A DNA stretch of 64,000 nucleotides from Aaosphaeria pasadenensis (Eukaryota; Ascomycota; Dothideomycetes; Pleosporales), in contig JAKLMB010000039.1 of assembly GCA_022813625.1 (NCBI GenBank), positions 1 through 64,000 on the forward strand. The letters run 5' to 3'. Each line of letters begins with the position of its first letter. The stretch's first letter is position 1. Of this stretch, positions 47,426 through 59,514 are shown piece after piece. The translations under genes were made by a program, and so were the position numbers. A model generated the notes under the pieces. It was not told where the DNA came from and made no database searches. It saw only the letters and a program-made list of their open reading frames with translations.

Positions 47426-48952
47426 ACTCGCACTGCCGACCGAACGGATTGGATAGGTCGACTTGACACAATGATTCCAAGATCGAATTTTGGGCACAAG
47501 AGCCAATGCAGGTGCAGGGCAGTATGTCTGCAGAGCTGGAGGGTCTAAGTGCTGGCACGTTCCAAATATGATTTCCTCGCTACATTTCGAAATTTGTACT
47601 AGACGGTTGATAGACGGTTGGGAGGGCTGGCTGCTCGAGGCTGTATATTCTGCCGGGTCCCAGACTCCCCTTTTCCTGGCGCAATGGTGTTGTTGGTAAC
47701 GGATCAACGTGTGGAATCTACTACTCTACTGCTATACCTACATTCGGGTAAATTCGACCCTTGATCTGGAAGAGCCTCAATCTCAAGAGACATGCGATTT
47801 GAACGAACAGATACGAAAACAAAGGTCAACGCCGAGAGGACCGCTCACATTATTCAAAGGCGCGAAAGCATGGAAAAATGGACGTTCCATTTGTTCTAGT
47901 GCGTTTCTCCCATTCATGGCCCTTCCCTGTCACGACATCTGAGCCGATCCTCACGAGTCCTCATCGCATGTATGTACTATGTAATGTACATGTCCGGCTG
48001 CATGCAACCCCCACTCTCTCGGTGGTGGACAACGAGACACAGCTTCCGTGCACTCGTTCTAGAAGAGTGGCCCCCCTCCCCTCCCCTCAATTAGGAAGCT
48101 CAAAAGCTATGACGGAGAATTTGCAGTTTCCCACACTTTCACGTGGTTCTCGAGCTTCTCCTGCCCATCTTAGTAGGTTGGAGATTTTCTAGGGACATGG
48201 GACATGGGTTCTTTGAACGGTGAGAGGGACAGCGGGGGGCGGTTTCGGAGTAAACCGCCCCGAGATCATACGTGCATGTTCCAATATGTATGCAGTCACA
48301 AAAAGTGTGTAATAATATTATTGCTTTTTCCGATATTGTGTGTGTGCTGAGTGCTCGAGGCTCTAGGGTCTCCGTCTCCGTCTGAAAGTGAGGGATGAAT
48401 GCAACGCTCGCTAGGTAGACCAGGCTCGATGAGGACATGTTGGGCCCTGCGGTGAGATTTCTGAGGCTCTGCCAGGTCAGTATATGCGTAGGTTCGATCA
48501 AACTACCTCTATGTAATGGGTACTTCGCCTTCGAGATGATTCATTTGATCAAATCGCAATAATCGAAGGCTGTGCGAGCATTTATGACTCTGTTATCTGC
48601 TAGAATACGGACCAATGCGTGCCTCGTATGTATGACTCTTGAGATAAGAATAGGTACATGGTCATGATAGTCAAGGCAGAAGTATAGAAAATCCATCATG
48701 ACTCTAAACCAAGAATTTACATTGATTTCGATGTTTTTACGAGAGTATTGATTCTGTATAGATTCTATTATAGATATCATGGGCGGGGCATTGCCGCACG
48801 GACCCTACTTTCAGTGTGTCCCTGAGTCAAGCGACATCAACTGCGTTTTTGGGTGCCAAACACGCCGTATCCGTCTTTCTTAAGGAGCCTCATACTCCCA
48901 CCCCTTCGCTTCAATTCAATTCGCATACAGACCAAACCGAAAGTCTGCAATC
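47426..48952. other. Intergenic stretch Rheb to SerRS
   Basis: About 1.5 kb with no supportable gene on either strand. Confidence 0.5.
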
Positions 48953-51294
48953 ATGTTGGACGTGTGAGTTATCTGCCTGCTTACCCTTCCCCCCCTTGCT
49001 ACCGTCCCACCGTTTGGATACTTTCGCAAACAATTTCCCATACTGATGGTGGGGCAATCGTATAGGAAAGACTTCATCGAGGCCCACGACATGGGCGGCA
49101 ATCCGGAGAAGATCCGCGAGAGCCAGCGCAAGCGTTTCGCCAATGTCGAGATCGTCGACGAGATCATTGCCGATTTCGAGGACCACCGAAAAAGTACGTC
49201 AACGGTTCAATCGAGGGAGCATACGTCTGAGGAGGAGATCGCGTGGGCAGTGGCCTGCGTGTCGAATCCATGTGGAATTTTCACAACGCTGGGGAAACAA
49301 CTACAAGGGCTGAAGGCTAATAATTACAACAGCCCAGTACGCAGCAACACAGATCGGATCTGAGATAAACGCACTCCAGAAGCAAATAGGCCAGAAGAAG
49401 AAGGCGAAGGAGCCCGCAGACGAACTACTCGCGGAGATTGCGACAAAGAAGGAGGAGAAGAAGAGGAAAGAAGAAGAAGCTACTGAAAAGCTGGCCAAGC
49501 TGAATGCGAAGGTCAAGACCGTTGGCAACTGTCAGTCAGATCAGTGTTAAAGGTGGAAGAATGCTGCTAACAATAATTCCCAGATGTGTACGTACCACTA
49601 AATCATGGATATTCCACTTCCCGAAATGTTGGATGCGGATGCCAATGCGGAATCCCTCAGCGCATCCTGATTCCTACTCTAAAATACCCGCGTTTAAATT
49701 CCTCGATCCAGCTCCGACTGCTAACGTTTGGCGTACAACAGACACCCGGATGTGCCGATCTCAGATAACGAGGACAACAACGTTGTGTACCGCAAATGGT
49801 CGCCAGAAGGTATGGATACAGCACATCAAGGGGCGGAGGCTTGACTGGATCTGACATTCATAGGCGTCACTCCTGAGGGAAAGGAGAAGGATGGCTGGAT
49901 ACCTCAGTATGAGTTCCCAAATATCATGTCTAATCAACAGCACTAATTGTATCGCAGCCACGGTGTCTTGACAAGACTGAACGGATTCGACAGCGTACGT
50001 ATTTGCTACCATACGAATATGAGATCGGCATATTGATAAAACCTAGGAACGTGGTGTCAAGATCGTAGGCCACCGAGGCTACTGTTTGACTGGTTATGGC
50101 CTTTTCTTGAACTTGGCGCTCATCAACTACGGCCTTGAGTTCCTGTTCAACAAGGTGAGCAATCGTAACTCACAGTTCTCCTAAGACTGTGGACTAACTC
50201 ATGTACAGGGCTACACCCCCAATCAACCTCCTTTCTTCATGCTCAGGTAAGATTGAGAATGGTTCATCAACTCTGGCCAAGCTAATTTTTATTCAGGGAT
50301 CAAATGGCCAAGACCGCCCAGCTTTCTGATTTCGATGAGGAGCTTTACAAGGTCACCGAGAACAAGGTATGTTTCTTACTCAATCGTGAGAAGTATCATG
50401 CTAACCTCCTGGCGTTTAGGACAAGCCAGAGACTGACAAGTACTTGATCGCAACCTCAGAACAGCCAATCTCCGCGCTGCACTCAGAAGAGTGGTAAGTA
50501 AAGCATATAGCGAGCACCGACGAGCGCTCCAACAGACTATTATCTCGAAACAACCCATTCACTGACATACCAACTAAAGGCTCGGTGACAAGGATCTCCC
50601 CATCAAGTATGCCGGATACAGCACAAACTTCCGCAAGGAAGCCGGTTCTCATGGAAAGGATGCTTGGGGGTAAGTGGATTAGATCACTTCTTCTAACCAT
50701 ACGCACAACTTACAAATTACAGCATTTTCCGAATCCATCAGTTCGAGAAGGTCGAACAGTTCCTCATCACAAAGGCAGACAAGTCATGGGAGGCATTCGA
50801 CGAGATGTTGGCCACCGTAAGTATCATCATCCCACATTTTCAATAACGCATGAGCAAAACTGACCTCCCCCAAGTCTGAGGAGTTCTACAAGAGCCTAGG
50901 ACTCTCCTACCAGGTCGTCGGCATCGTGTCCGGCGCCCTCAACAACGCCGCATCTCGGAAGTGCGATCTGGAGGCCTGGTTCCCCGTGACTGGCGGTGGC
51001 GAGTACAAGGAACTTGTATCGTGCTCCAACTGCACCGACTACCAGACGCGCGAGCTCGAGATCCGATACGGCGTCAAGAAGCAGACGTCCAACAGGAAGG
51101 ACTACGTGCACGCGCTCAACGGCACGCTCTGCGCCACGGAGCGCACTCTCTGCTGCCTGCTCGAGAACTTCCAGACCCCCGAGGGTTTCAACGTGCCCAA
51201 GGTGCTGCAGAAGTACATCCCCGGCCAGCCCGAGTTCTTGCCCTTCGTCAAGGAGTGGAAGGCCGAGAAGGCCCTCCCCGACAGGACGAAGTAG
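48953..51294 (+). CDS. SES1: Seryl-tRNA synthetase, cytosolic, 460 aa
   Basis: Class II synthetase charging tRNA-Ser. Fourteen exons: 48953-48963, 49066-49193, 49333-49530, 49584-49587, 49742-49809, 49864-49906, 49958-49994, 50047-50154, 50209-50246, 50297-50366, 50420-50493, 50580-50669, 50723-50816, 50875-51294. Start is MLDVKDFIEAHDMGGNPEKI; the N-terminal coiled-coil arm contains EIATKKEEKKRKEEEATEKL. The fourth exon is only 4 nt and restores GNYVHPDVPIS. VKIVGHRGYCLTGYG and FMLRDQMAKTAQL precede motif 2 (NFRKEAGSHGKDAWGIFRIH, built across two introns). Motif 3 is GALNNAASRKCDLEAWFP. Length is typical. Confidence 0.96.
49584..49587 (+). other. SES1: 4-nt micro-exon (atgt) of SerRS gene
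   Basis: The exon is bounded by cccag upstream and gtacgt downstream, and both flanking introns carry gctaac branch points. T|AT and GT|A give Tyr-Val in the conserved N-[YIV]-V-H-P stretch. Skipping it would shift the frame. Confidence 0.88.
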
Positions 51295-52577
51295 ATACTC
51301 TCCCAAAGGCAGAATGAGAGCAAGAGCCCAATTTCTAACGAAATAAAAAGAGATATTGGATCAATGGATGGCTGGATGGCTGGATGTAACGGTGAATTCA
51401 GGACGGACGGGAAACAAATTAGCGCCTAGAATAGTGCGAGAATGAAGGAACGAAGGATAACAAATAAATCAACCCAACATTACATGTATGCTGGCAAAAC
51501 ATTAGACTTGCCTTGTCTGTCTGATAGTGAATGAGCTGTGCCGCCTTCCCTCCCCCAAATCCATTACAAGAAAACCAGAATGTGGACTGAACGAATGAAT
51601 AAACCAACGCAATGCCTTACCCGTCAATGTCCAGCTCGGCGTTTCCTCTTCCTCACTCATCATTCTTTCCCTCCACATCTGTTGTACCTATTGTTTAGAA
51701 GAGTCGGTGTACTTGCTATCTTATTCATCTCGAATGTCGAGTCGGAACAAAGCCTCGAGAGTGGTAAAAGCATCTTACATATACACACAACTTGATATGC
51801 TGTTAGAACCAAGATAGAATGCGGGGACTGTGTTAGCTGCATGGCGATCATAGATTCGGTGAACGTAATCACGTTTGTGGTGTTTTGCTGTTGATGCTTC
51901 ATGGTTCTCCATGGTTCCGTTAGACTTGGTCATCTTTTGCAGTATCTTGCTAACGGGTCGTTGTATAGGCAGGTAATACTGGATGGTGATATGGGTGTGC
52001 AAAGGGCATCATTGTGTAGTTTTGGCGATTGAGAGCGTCGGTGCTGTCTGTTTGTCTGCCTGTCTGTTTGTGCGTAGGTTGAGGCCTCGGAGCTGTCACT
52101 GGACGTCATTGCTGTTCATTCTAATGGCCAGTAGGTTTGCGTATGGAATCGAGTCGTTCGATCATACGCATCCACCATGTTTGTCATGCTCGCAGAGGAT
52201 ATGCACGTCATTCAAGACCACTTCATCACGGTAGCAACGACGGAGATTCGAATTTGATCATTCCCATTTGAAGAATCCTGAGGGGAGGAATCATGATGAT
52301 GTTGCCAAATTGTCCTTAATTTTTCTTTCTCTCTCTCTTTTTGAAATGTTCCCTTTGGTTCCCTTCCGAAAAAGAAAGTTGAAAAAAAGAAAACAAGACA
52401 ATCGAGCTTTCCGATAACCAGCCTGAACACAATTCGCCATGCCCGAAAGTCTCCCAGCTCTCAGTCGCGCCCTTTTGTTTTTATTTTGTGTGTGTTCGGG
52501 CCATGTCGTTACCGGGACGTGGCCGTCGCCGTTCCACGTCTACAGTCCACCGTCCCCAAAGCATCTCGCAGAAGTGT
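51295..52577. other. Convergent 3' region SerRS/RPL33
   Basis: About 1.3 kb without a recognisable gene. A T/CT-rich run is at 52320-52345. Confidence 0.5.
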
Positions 52578-53275
52578 CTATATCGAAGAAGGGTAAAGCA
52601 TGACGCGGACGGAAGCACCGAAGGACTTGGGAGGGAGGTTGGATCGGAATTTGGCGCGAACGACGCCGCTGTTGCCGTGGCTGTGAAGATAAGTGTTAGT
52701 TGGATGGGATCTCGAAGAAGGTAGCGGAGACGGGTGGTATGCTTACGGCCTGGTGACCTAGAGAGAGAGCAATGTTAGTTGATTGATTCAAGTGACTCAA
52801 CGGGTGTACGGAGTTCTCATACCTTTCCCCAGATGACGCGGATCTTGGAGCCTCGGATGGACTTGGAGGCACGGTAGACGTATGCTACCCTCTTTCCGGC
52901 GTAGAAACGGGCAGCCTCAGTGTCGTCGACACCCTCGAGCTTGAGGAGAGATGTGCCGGGGTTGGTGTTGCGCTTGCTATAGGGAAGAACCGTAAGCGAA
53001 ATCGTTCCTGTGGGAGGTTGTAGATGGACGGTACTCACCCACGCTGGTAAGACAAGTGCTTGCCCTTCACGTAGACTATACAAGTGATGAACGTCAGCCT
53101 GGTTCTTTTTCTCTCATGTCCCCATCCCCCTCTGTCGTCCTCCTCGGGCGGGCGAATGTTGGTTGCGTTGCGGCCACAGCCCAGTATCGCGAGTCTCTAG
53201 CGAGAGGAGCGCACACAAATGGGTTCGAAATCCGTGGATCGGTCAAAACTTACGGCGGTGGGACTTCTCAGACAT
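52578..53275 (-). CDS. RPL33: 60S ribosomal protein L33 (eL33, L35Ae), 108 aa
   Basis: Large-subunit ribosomal protein. Five exons on the minus strand: 53275-53254, 53075-53039, 52976-52823, 52757-52747 and 52680-52578. MSEKSHRL runs into YVKGKHLSYQRG, then KRNTNPGTSLLKLEGVDD, EAARFYAGKRVAYVYRA and RVIWGKV. The 11-nt fourth exon encodes VTRP; the last exon gives HGNSGVVRAKF and FGASVRVMLYPSSI. The chain matches the L35Ae family throughout with the usual length. Long first intron (178 bp), as often seen in ribosomal protein genes. Confidence 0.97.
52747..52757 (-). other. RPL33: 11-nt micro-exon of RPL33
   Basis: Bounded by CTCTAG and GTAAGC on the minus strand, it supplies V-T-R-P between WGK and HGNSGVVRA, a junction invariant in L35Ae proteins. 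Leaving it out shifts the frame. Confidence 0.9.
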
Positions 53276-56200
53276 GATGAGCGATTCCTGGCCTCCTCAA
53301 GAATGGGTATGAGATTCGAAGGGTTCAAGGACCTCGGGGAGTGGTCGTGGCTGTTGCTGCGCGGGTTAGTTGTCGTCGTCGTCTTAATTTCGCACATCTC
53401 CAATTCGCAATGTTCGCTTGGTTCGCGCGCTAATGACTAAGCGACGAAAATTCCCAAAACGGCAGTCACCAATCCTCAAATCCTCAGCACCTCCATCTGT
53501 GTGCACTTTTGCTTCATATGGTCTGCGTCTACATCGAATAATCAGAGTGTACTTTTCATCATCCTGTATGTTCCTTGCAGTATATCAATTCGCAATTATC
53601 GAGTATACGAAGGTGTTAAAAGGGATCTTTGAAGGGGTACGGAGTATATAGAAAAGAATATCCTTCCGAATGTCTGGCTGTACTGGTTGCACTGGATACC
53701 TCTAGATGATGAGTGAAATGCGATCCATGAAAGTGTTCAGTGTGAGTATGGATTTCAATACAGATTAATGCGTACAGACCATGTACGGAGTACATGTATA
53801 ACCATACCACGAGTGGAACGAATCAAAAGACGAACATGATCTGTTGGGACTATGCTGTTCTCTTGGACGTCCATGGACAAGCATGATTAGGTATCGAAGG
53901 GCAAAGATCGATTCAATCGGGTTGGATGGATCAACAGGGCTCTTCGGCAGGGTGTGCTAAAGGGGAAAGAGAAGTGACGTACTGCATGTAGTTATGAACA
54001 TGATGTACAAACCTACATGCCTCCTAGCAGACGGTCGTCGTGGTAATGAATAGTTGCATCAAGATTATCGAAGCATACGAGTAGGTAGATAGCCTTTCCC
54101 ATTCCCATTCCCTTTGCATCTTTTATCCACCCAATTACCTGTTTGGAATCCGACCATTTCCTACTGTCGTCACGCGGATTTTGGTCCTCTCGGTAAGGGT
54201 TGAGTGTGTGTGCACTGTGTAGGTTGGTTTTTTAGTTGAGCAGACCAGGTGCGCTATGAACCTGGCAAGCTGCTTATTAACGTATCAATCATCCTTATCG
54301 TTCCCTCCTGGACAGCGAGTAGCGGGGCGCCGCGGTGAGACCAAACATACACGACCTCAGGAGGATAGCATGGCTGGGTAGCACAGAGGAAGGGTTACCT
54401 CCGCGGGGCACGATGGAAATACTTTCGAGGTCAGAAGATTGGGGTCCAACAACAATGAAGTTATCGCGGATGAATACCGGAGATGCAATGATTGAAAATC
54501 CGAAGTGGGTGGCATGGCAGCGGTGGCACATAAGAATTGATGAGGGTGGGATGAATGGCGGGGGGGTTGGCAACTTTGGGTGGGAGGAGGGAGACGGAAA
54601 TGCGTGGTAGTGGCCAGTCAACCAGTGTAATCCCAACGTAACCAGCAATAAGCGAAGGGGGAAGTGAGAATTGGCCTCGTGCAAAGGCCAGAGGCCGACG
54701 GCGGGCGGGTTGAATCTTGTTCCATTGTGCAGTCGTAGTGGTGGATAAATTACTGGCTGGGTACCTCCGTTACCCGTACATACGACTTACTTGAATGTTT
54801 CTAGCTATGTTCGCGGCCGTGGAGTAACTATGTACAGAGATCAATGGACGTGAGTTGCGTGTACCTGTATTCATACCAGTACCAACAAATACAGTAGAGG
54901 TAGCGATCGGTAGTATTGGTTAATGGAGTAGGATAAGATACCTAGGTCCACGTATGTACATACGCCCAGCGTATCGACGGATGGAAGTTGTTGTAACTAT
55001 CGGTGGGTTGGCATGGACAGAAACGCCGATGTGTGCACTGTTGATGGGTGGGTGTGTTTAGCCAGGCCAGCCAGCGACCATCCACAGTGAACCCCATCAG
55101 TATGGTGGGTTACGTGGTCATGGAGATCTGGAACAGTGAGGCAGACTGCGACAACGACGACTACGATGATGATGATGTGAGTATTTAGTCTGCATGTACG
55201 GAGTTATCTGTAGGTATTTGTATGTCACTGTGCTGCTACATGTAACTACCTAGGTACCGTACCGTACCTAGGTAGGTATCGAATCGAATATTCGATTCCG
55301 GGGTCGGAGGAAGATCTGGTGGAGAGCTTCGACTATCGGGGGTCGGGGAATGGGTAACTATGGTTATTGTACGAGGGTAGCTAATACCATGTACGGTATC
55401 TGTGGTATGGTATGGTATGGTATGGTGTAGGTCGTTACCTTAGGTATACCTAGGTAGGTACTCCGTATTATGCTGTCCAGGAACAAGCCATAGTTACGAC
55501 TAGTGAGTGGTAAATCCGGATGAGAACAGAGGGTGTTTATGGTTCATACATATCAATTTGTTCTGGTATTCTCTGTGTGCAAAGTATGGGTACTCTTGGG
55601 TACATACGTAGGTACCTAGATGGTATACTGGACGAGCGATGATGCAACGGCCCCACCTTACAAAGATAAGTAAGAACAATCCATTGATTAGAAAATCATA
55701 GGGAGCGGAAATAAATACCATTAATTAGTAGTAATAAAGTAAACATGGAGGAGGTATTCAAAAGATTAGTAGTAGTAACTTGGTAGTAGTTGGTAGTAGT
55801 CAGAGTATTTGTGGGGAGGATGGTAGCTCGGCGTTAGCAGCGGAGTTGCTGTCAAAGGCGAGCGGCGGCTTACTGATAATGAGTATGAAGAACACTTGTG
55901 AGTAAACGTTACGGTTACGGCTACAATTACGCTTTGGGAAAAGGAAAAACACTTCGTCGTCGTCCCCTCCCATCCATAATCCATCATTATTGCCCGTACC
56001 CTTAACCCTTGAACCTACCTAACCCTGCCCTGCCCTGCCCTGTCTTGTCCTATCCTGTCCTGTGGTCGTGGTCCAGCCTGGAGCTTTACTCTACTATACA
56101 AAAGGCACCACCCCTCACTCCCGCCTCCTCCGCTGTTGAACTCTTCTCATTTCCTCCTTCTCCTCTTCATTGTTCTTCACTTGCTCCTCTTGCTTCCCTC

Positions 56201-57327
56201 GTCTTCCCTCGGCCGGTTCCCTCAGCACACGGATTAACAGACAGCGACACACTAGCGAGGAACCATTCCGGGACATTGATCGTCCGGATTCCTACAACGA
56301 GATTCCCCCGACTACTTTCTGTTGAAGGTATGTGTGATTTAGTTTTTCTACTTTGTTTATCGAAAACGAGAAAGAAGAGACAAAGAGAGAGCCCAGTGGC
56401 TGCGCCATAGTGTGTGTGTGTTTTGTTTATGCCTGAAGCTTTGTTGGTGTGTGTTGGACCTTGATGGGGGGGCATCTTCTCGAGTGCCCCTCTACTAGTC
56501 TATCATTCCTAAAACGTCACTGCCAACCGCCGCGGCCACTTTGTTGAGCGCTTGATTACGCTTGCGAATTGGAGAGAACAATTGGATGAACGGTCGCATC
56601 TTTGCTGCGGTGAGCAAGATAGGCCAGACAGCGACCAATTCGAGCTACCCACTCGGACATGCACAGAGAAAAAAGGCAAAGACAGATGCATATGCAAATT
56701 GCAGCAGAAACCGTGCATTCATACCGAGTGTGCAGAGCCAGCAACACCAACAGCAGCAGCAGCAGCATCAGCATTATTTCGGTCAATCAGGGACAGACAG
56801 ACACAGGGACACACCAGGATGGGGCGATGATGGGTAGAATATGGGTTATGGGTTGAGGAACCTTTTCTCAAGCCCCATCTCTCCCCTCTCCCCCACTTGG
56901 TCTGTTACGAGTCCAAACTGTCGGTGGCTGTCCGAGAAGGGGATTGCTGCCTCTATCCTCCCTGTTGGGTGGGTGGTACGGCGTCTCTGCTGGTGCTGGA
57001 GCTGGAGCTGGTGCTGGTACTGTTGGTGCCGTTTGGTGCTGGTGCTGCTTCTGCTGGGCTGCTACTGTGTCTGCCTCTTCCCACCGCCGACGCCGACGCC
57101 CCCCGCCAGCTTCTTGACGACTTGCTTAAAAGCGAACCCCCCTCCCTCCCTCTCTACTTCCCACCCTCCCAAAAAAGGACAATTCAATTGCCGACTACTT
57201 CCGCCATCTACTTGTCCTTCATCGCTCTCTCCAGCTTCTTTACTCTTCTCTCTTCATTCTCACTCTGCCTAATTGATTCATTACTGACTTGCGGGGCGCC
57301 TCTCTGCAGATACCCGCGATCAGAACA
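53276..57327. other. ~4 kb region without a supportable gene
   Basis: Divergent promoters of RPL33 and G6PD lie at its ends. It contains GTACGGAGTA-type motifs (53638, 53783, 55196, reverse at 55458), paired cctaggta palindromes (55248, 55266, 55447), a ggtat pentamer array (55404-55424), a CAG run (56748-56767) and ctggtg/ctggag repeats (56990-57057). The last kilobase is CT-rich, as in long fungal leaders. Confidence 0.5.
55404..55424. repeat. ggtat pentamer tandem repeat
   Basis: Four consecutive ggtat units within a cluster of GTACC/CCTAGG words. Confidence 0.8.
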
Positions 57328-59514
57328 ATGTCCAATACCGTCATCCACCCTGACGTCGAGGTCAATGCCGGGTATGTCATTGCTCCATTTCCCAAACTTG
57401 TCCTTCTCCGACTCGATCCCCCTTCCCTGCCAAATCTTCCATCCCGTTTGTCCAGGGCTATTCAAACCTTGAAGCCATTGATCTTCCTGGTAATTTGCCT
57501 GCATTTGTCCTCCATGACGCTGCGATGAGCTGCAGAATGAGGGGCAACTGAGCGCACTTTGGTGGCCGCCGTGCACGGTGACATGCAACAACCCGTGGCT
57601 AACGTACAGCGATTGGCAGCACCCTCGAGCTCAAGGACAACACCATCATCATTGTCCTTGGAGCATCTGGTGACCTTGCAAAGAAGAAGACCGTAAGTAA
57701 CCGCCGCCACCGAAGCTTCTACTTTCCACTTGGCTGACTTCTGTATCACAGTTCCCCGCTCTCTTTGGCCTCGTAAGTCCTGTGCCGTCCCACTCCCAAG
57801 ACCAACCCCGTTGATCCCCTCTACAGCACCGAAACAACTTCCTCCCCAAGAATGTCAAGATTGTCGGATATGCCCGCACAAAGATGGACCACGAGGAGTA
57901 CATCCGCCGTGTCAAGTCCTACATAAAGACCCCCACCAAGGAGCTCGAGCAGCAATTGGAGGAGTTCGCCAGCTTCTGCACCTACGTTTCTGGCCAGTAT
58001 GACCAGGACGAGTCTTTCGTCAACCTCACAAAGCACTTGGAGGAGCTCGAGTCTGGCCGCAAGGAGACACACAGGATATTCTACATGGCGCTCCCACCCA
58101 GCGTCTTCATCACTGTCTCACAGCACCTCAAGCGCAACTGCTATCCCACAAAGGGCATTGCACGAATCATTGTAGGTTTTCCATTGGGGATGCACACCCG
58201 CTCGTTGACTGCTGCTTCATGATGCTGACGATTCGGAAAGGTCGAGAAGCCGTTCGGCAAAGATCTTAACAGCTCCCGACAGCTCCAGCGCGCTCTTGCG
58301 CCCGACTGGAACGAGGATGAGATTTTCCGAATTGACCACTACTTGGGCAAGGAGATGGTGAAGAACATCCTTATCCTCAGATTCGGTAACGAGTTCTTTG
58401 GCGCCACCTGGAACAGGAACCACATCGACAATGTGCAGGTTAGTGAATTGCGTAAGCGGGACGCTGGAACATGTCTCTGACGCATGACAGATCTCTTTCA
58501 AGGAGCCCTTTGGCACCGAGGGCCGAGGAGGGTACTTTGACGAATTCGGCATCATCCGTGACGTGATGCAGAACCGTAAGTCCAGAGGGCACCTTTTCTG
58601 GGTGCGACACACAGCGGCTAACAGCACCTAGACTTGTTGCAGGTCCTTACCTTGCTCACCATGGAGCGACCCATCTCTTTCTCCGCTGAGGACATTCGTG
58701 ACGAGAAGGTCCGCGTCCTTCGTGGCATGCCCGCCCTCGAGCCAAAGAACGTCATCATTGGCCAGTACGGAAAGTCCTTGGACGGCACTAAGCCCGGTTA
58801 CAAGGAGGATGACACAGTTCCCAAGGATTCAAGGTGCCCTACCTTTGCCTCCATGGTTGCATACATCAAGAACGAGCGCTGGGACGGTGTGCCATTCATC
58901 CTCAAGGCCGGTAAGGCTTTGAATGAGCAGAAGACTGAGGTCCGCATCCAATTCAAGGATGTCACCTCCGGAATCTTCAAGGACATTCCCCGTAACGAGC
59001 TCGTCATCCGAGTCCAGCCCAACGAGAGTGTGTACATCAAGATGAACTCCAAGTTGCCCGGTTTGAGCATGCAGACCGTCCTCACAGAGCTCGACCTCAC
59101 CTACCGACGACGATTCTCTGACCTCAAGATCCCCGAGGCCTACGAGTCGCTTATTCTTGATGCTCTCAAGGGTGATCACTCCAACTTCGTTAGAGACGAT
59201 GAGCTCGATGCCAGCTGGAGAATCTTCTCGCCACTCCTGCACTACTTGGACGACAACAAGGAGATCATCCCTATGGAGTATCCTTATGGTAATGAAGACC
59301 CTTGATCCCGATTTCACGCGATTGCAAATCATTAACATCTGCTAGGCTCCCGCGGACCTGCTGTCCTTGATGACTTCACCGCATCCTACGGTTACAAATT
59401 CAGCGACGCTGCTGGTAAGTTTCTGGCTTCCCCACAGAATGCAATATCACATTTCGTTGTACTAATACGTTTGCAGGCTACCAGTGGCCCATGTCCAACA
59501 CTGAGAAGTTGTAG
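57328..59514 (+). CDS. ZWF1: Glucose-6-phosphate 1-dehydrogenase, 509 aa
   Basis: First step of the oxidative pentose phosphate pathway, giving NADPH and 6-phosphogluconolactone. Nine exons: 57328-57371, 57620-57692, 57753-57773, 57827-58171, 58241-58438, 58491-58575, 58632-59288, 59346-59414, 59477-59514. The cofactor motif IVLGASGDLAKKKTFPALF spans introns 2 and 3. Exon 3 has only 21 nt (FPALFGL). Active site RIDHYLGKEMVKN and the substrate region VEKPFGKDL are intact, as are FKEPFGTEGRGGYFDEFGI and GPAVLDDFTASYGY. It ends QWPMSNTEKL. The exon 2 acceptor at 57618-57619 was chosen because it keeps frame with NAGTLELKDN. Confidence 0.96.

Noticed and set aside
53218..53235. ggttcgaaatcc resembling a tRNA B box
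   Set aside because: It has one base too many for a T-loop, no A box or cloverleaf is found, and it lies in RPL33 intron 1.
58829..59338. 169-residue minus-strand open frame
   Set aside because: Antisense shadow of G6PD exon 7.
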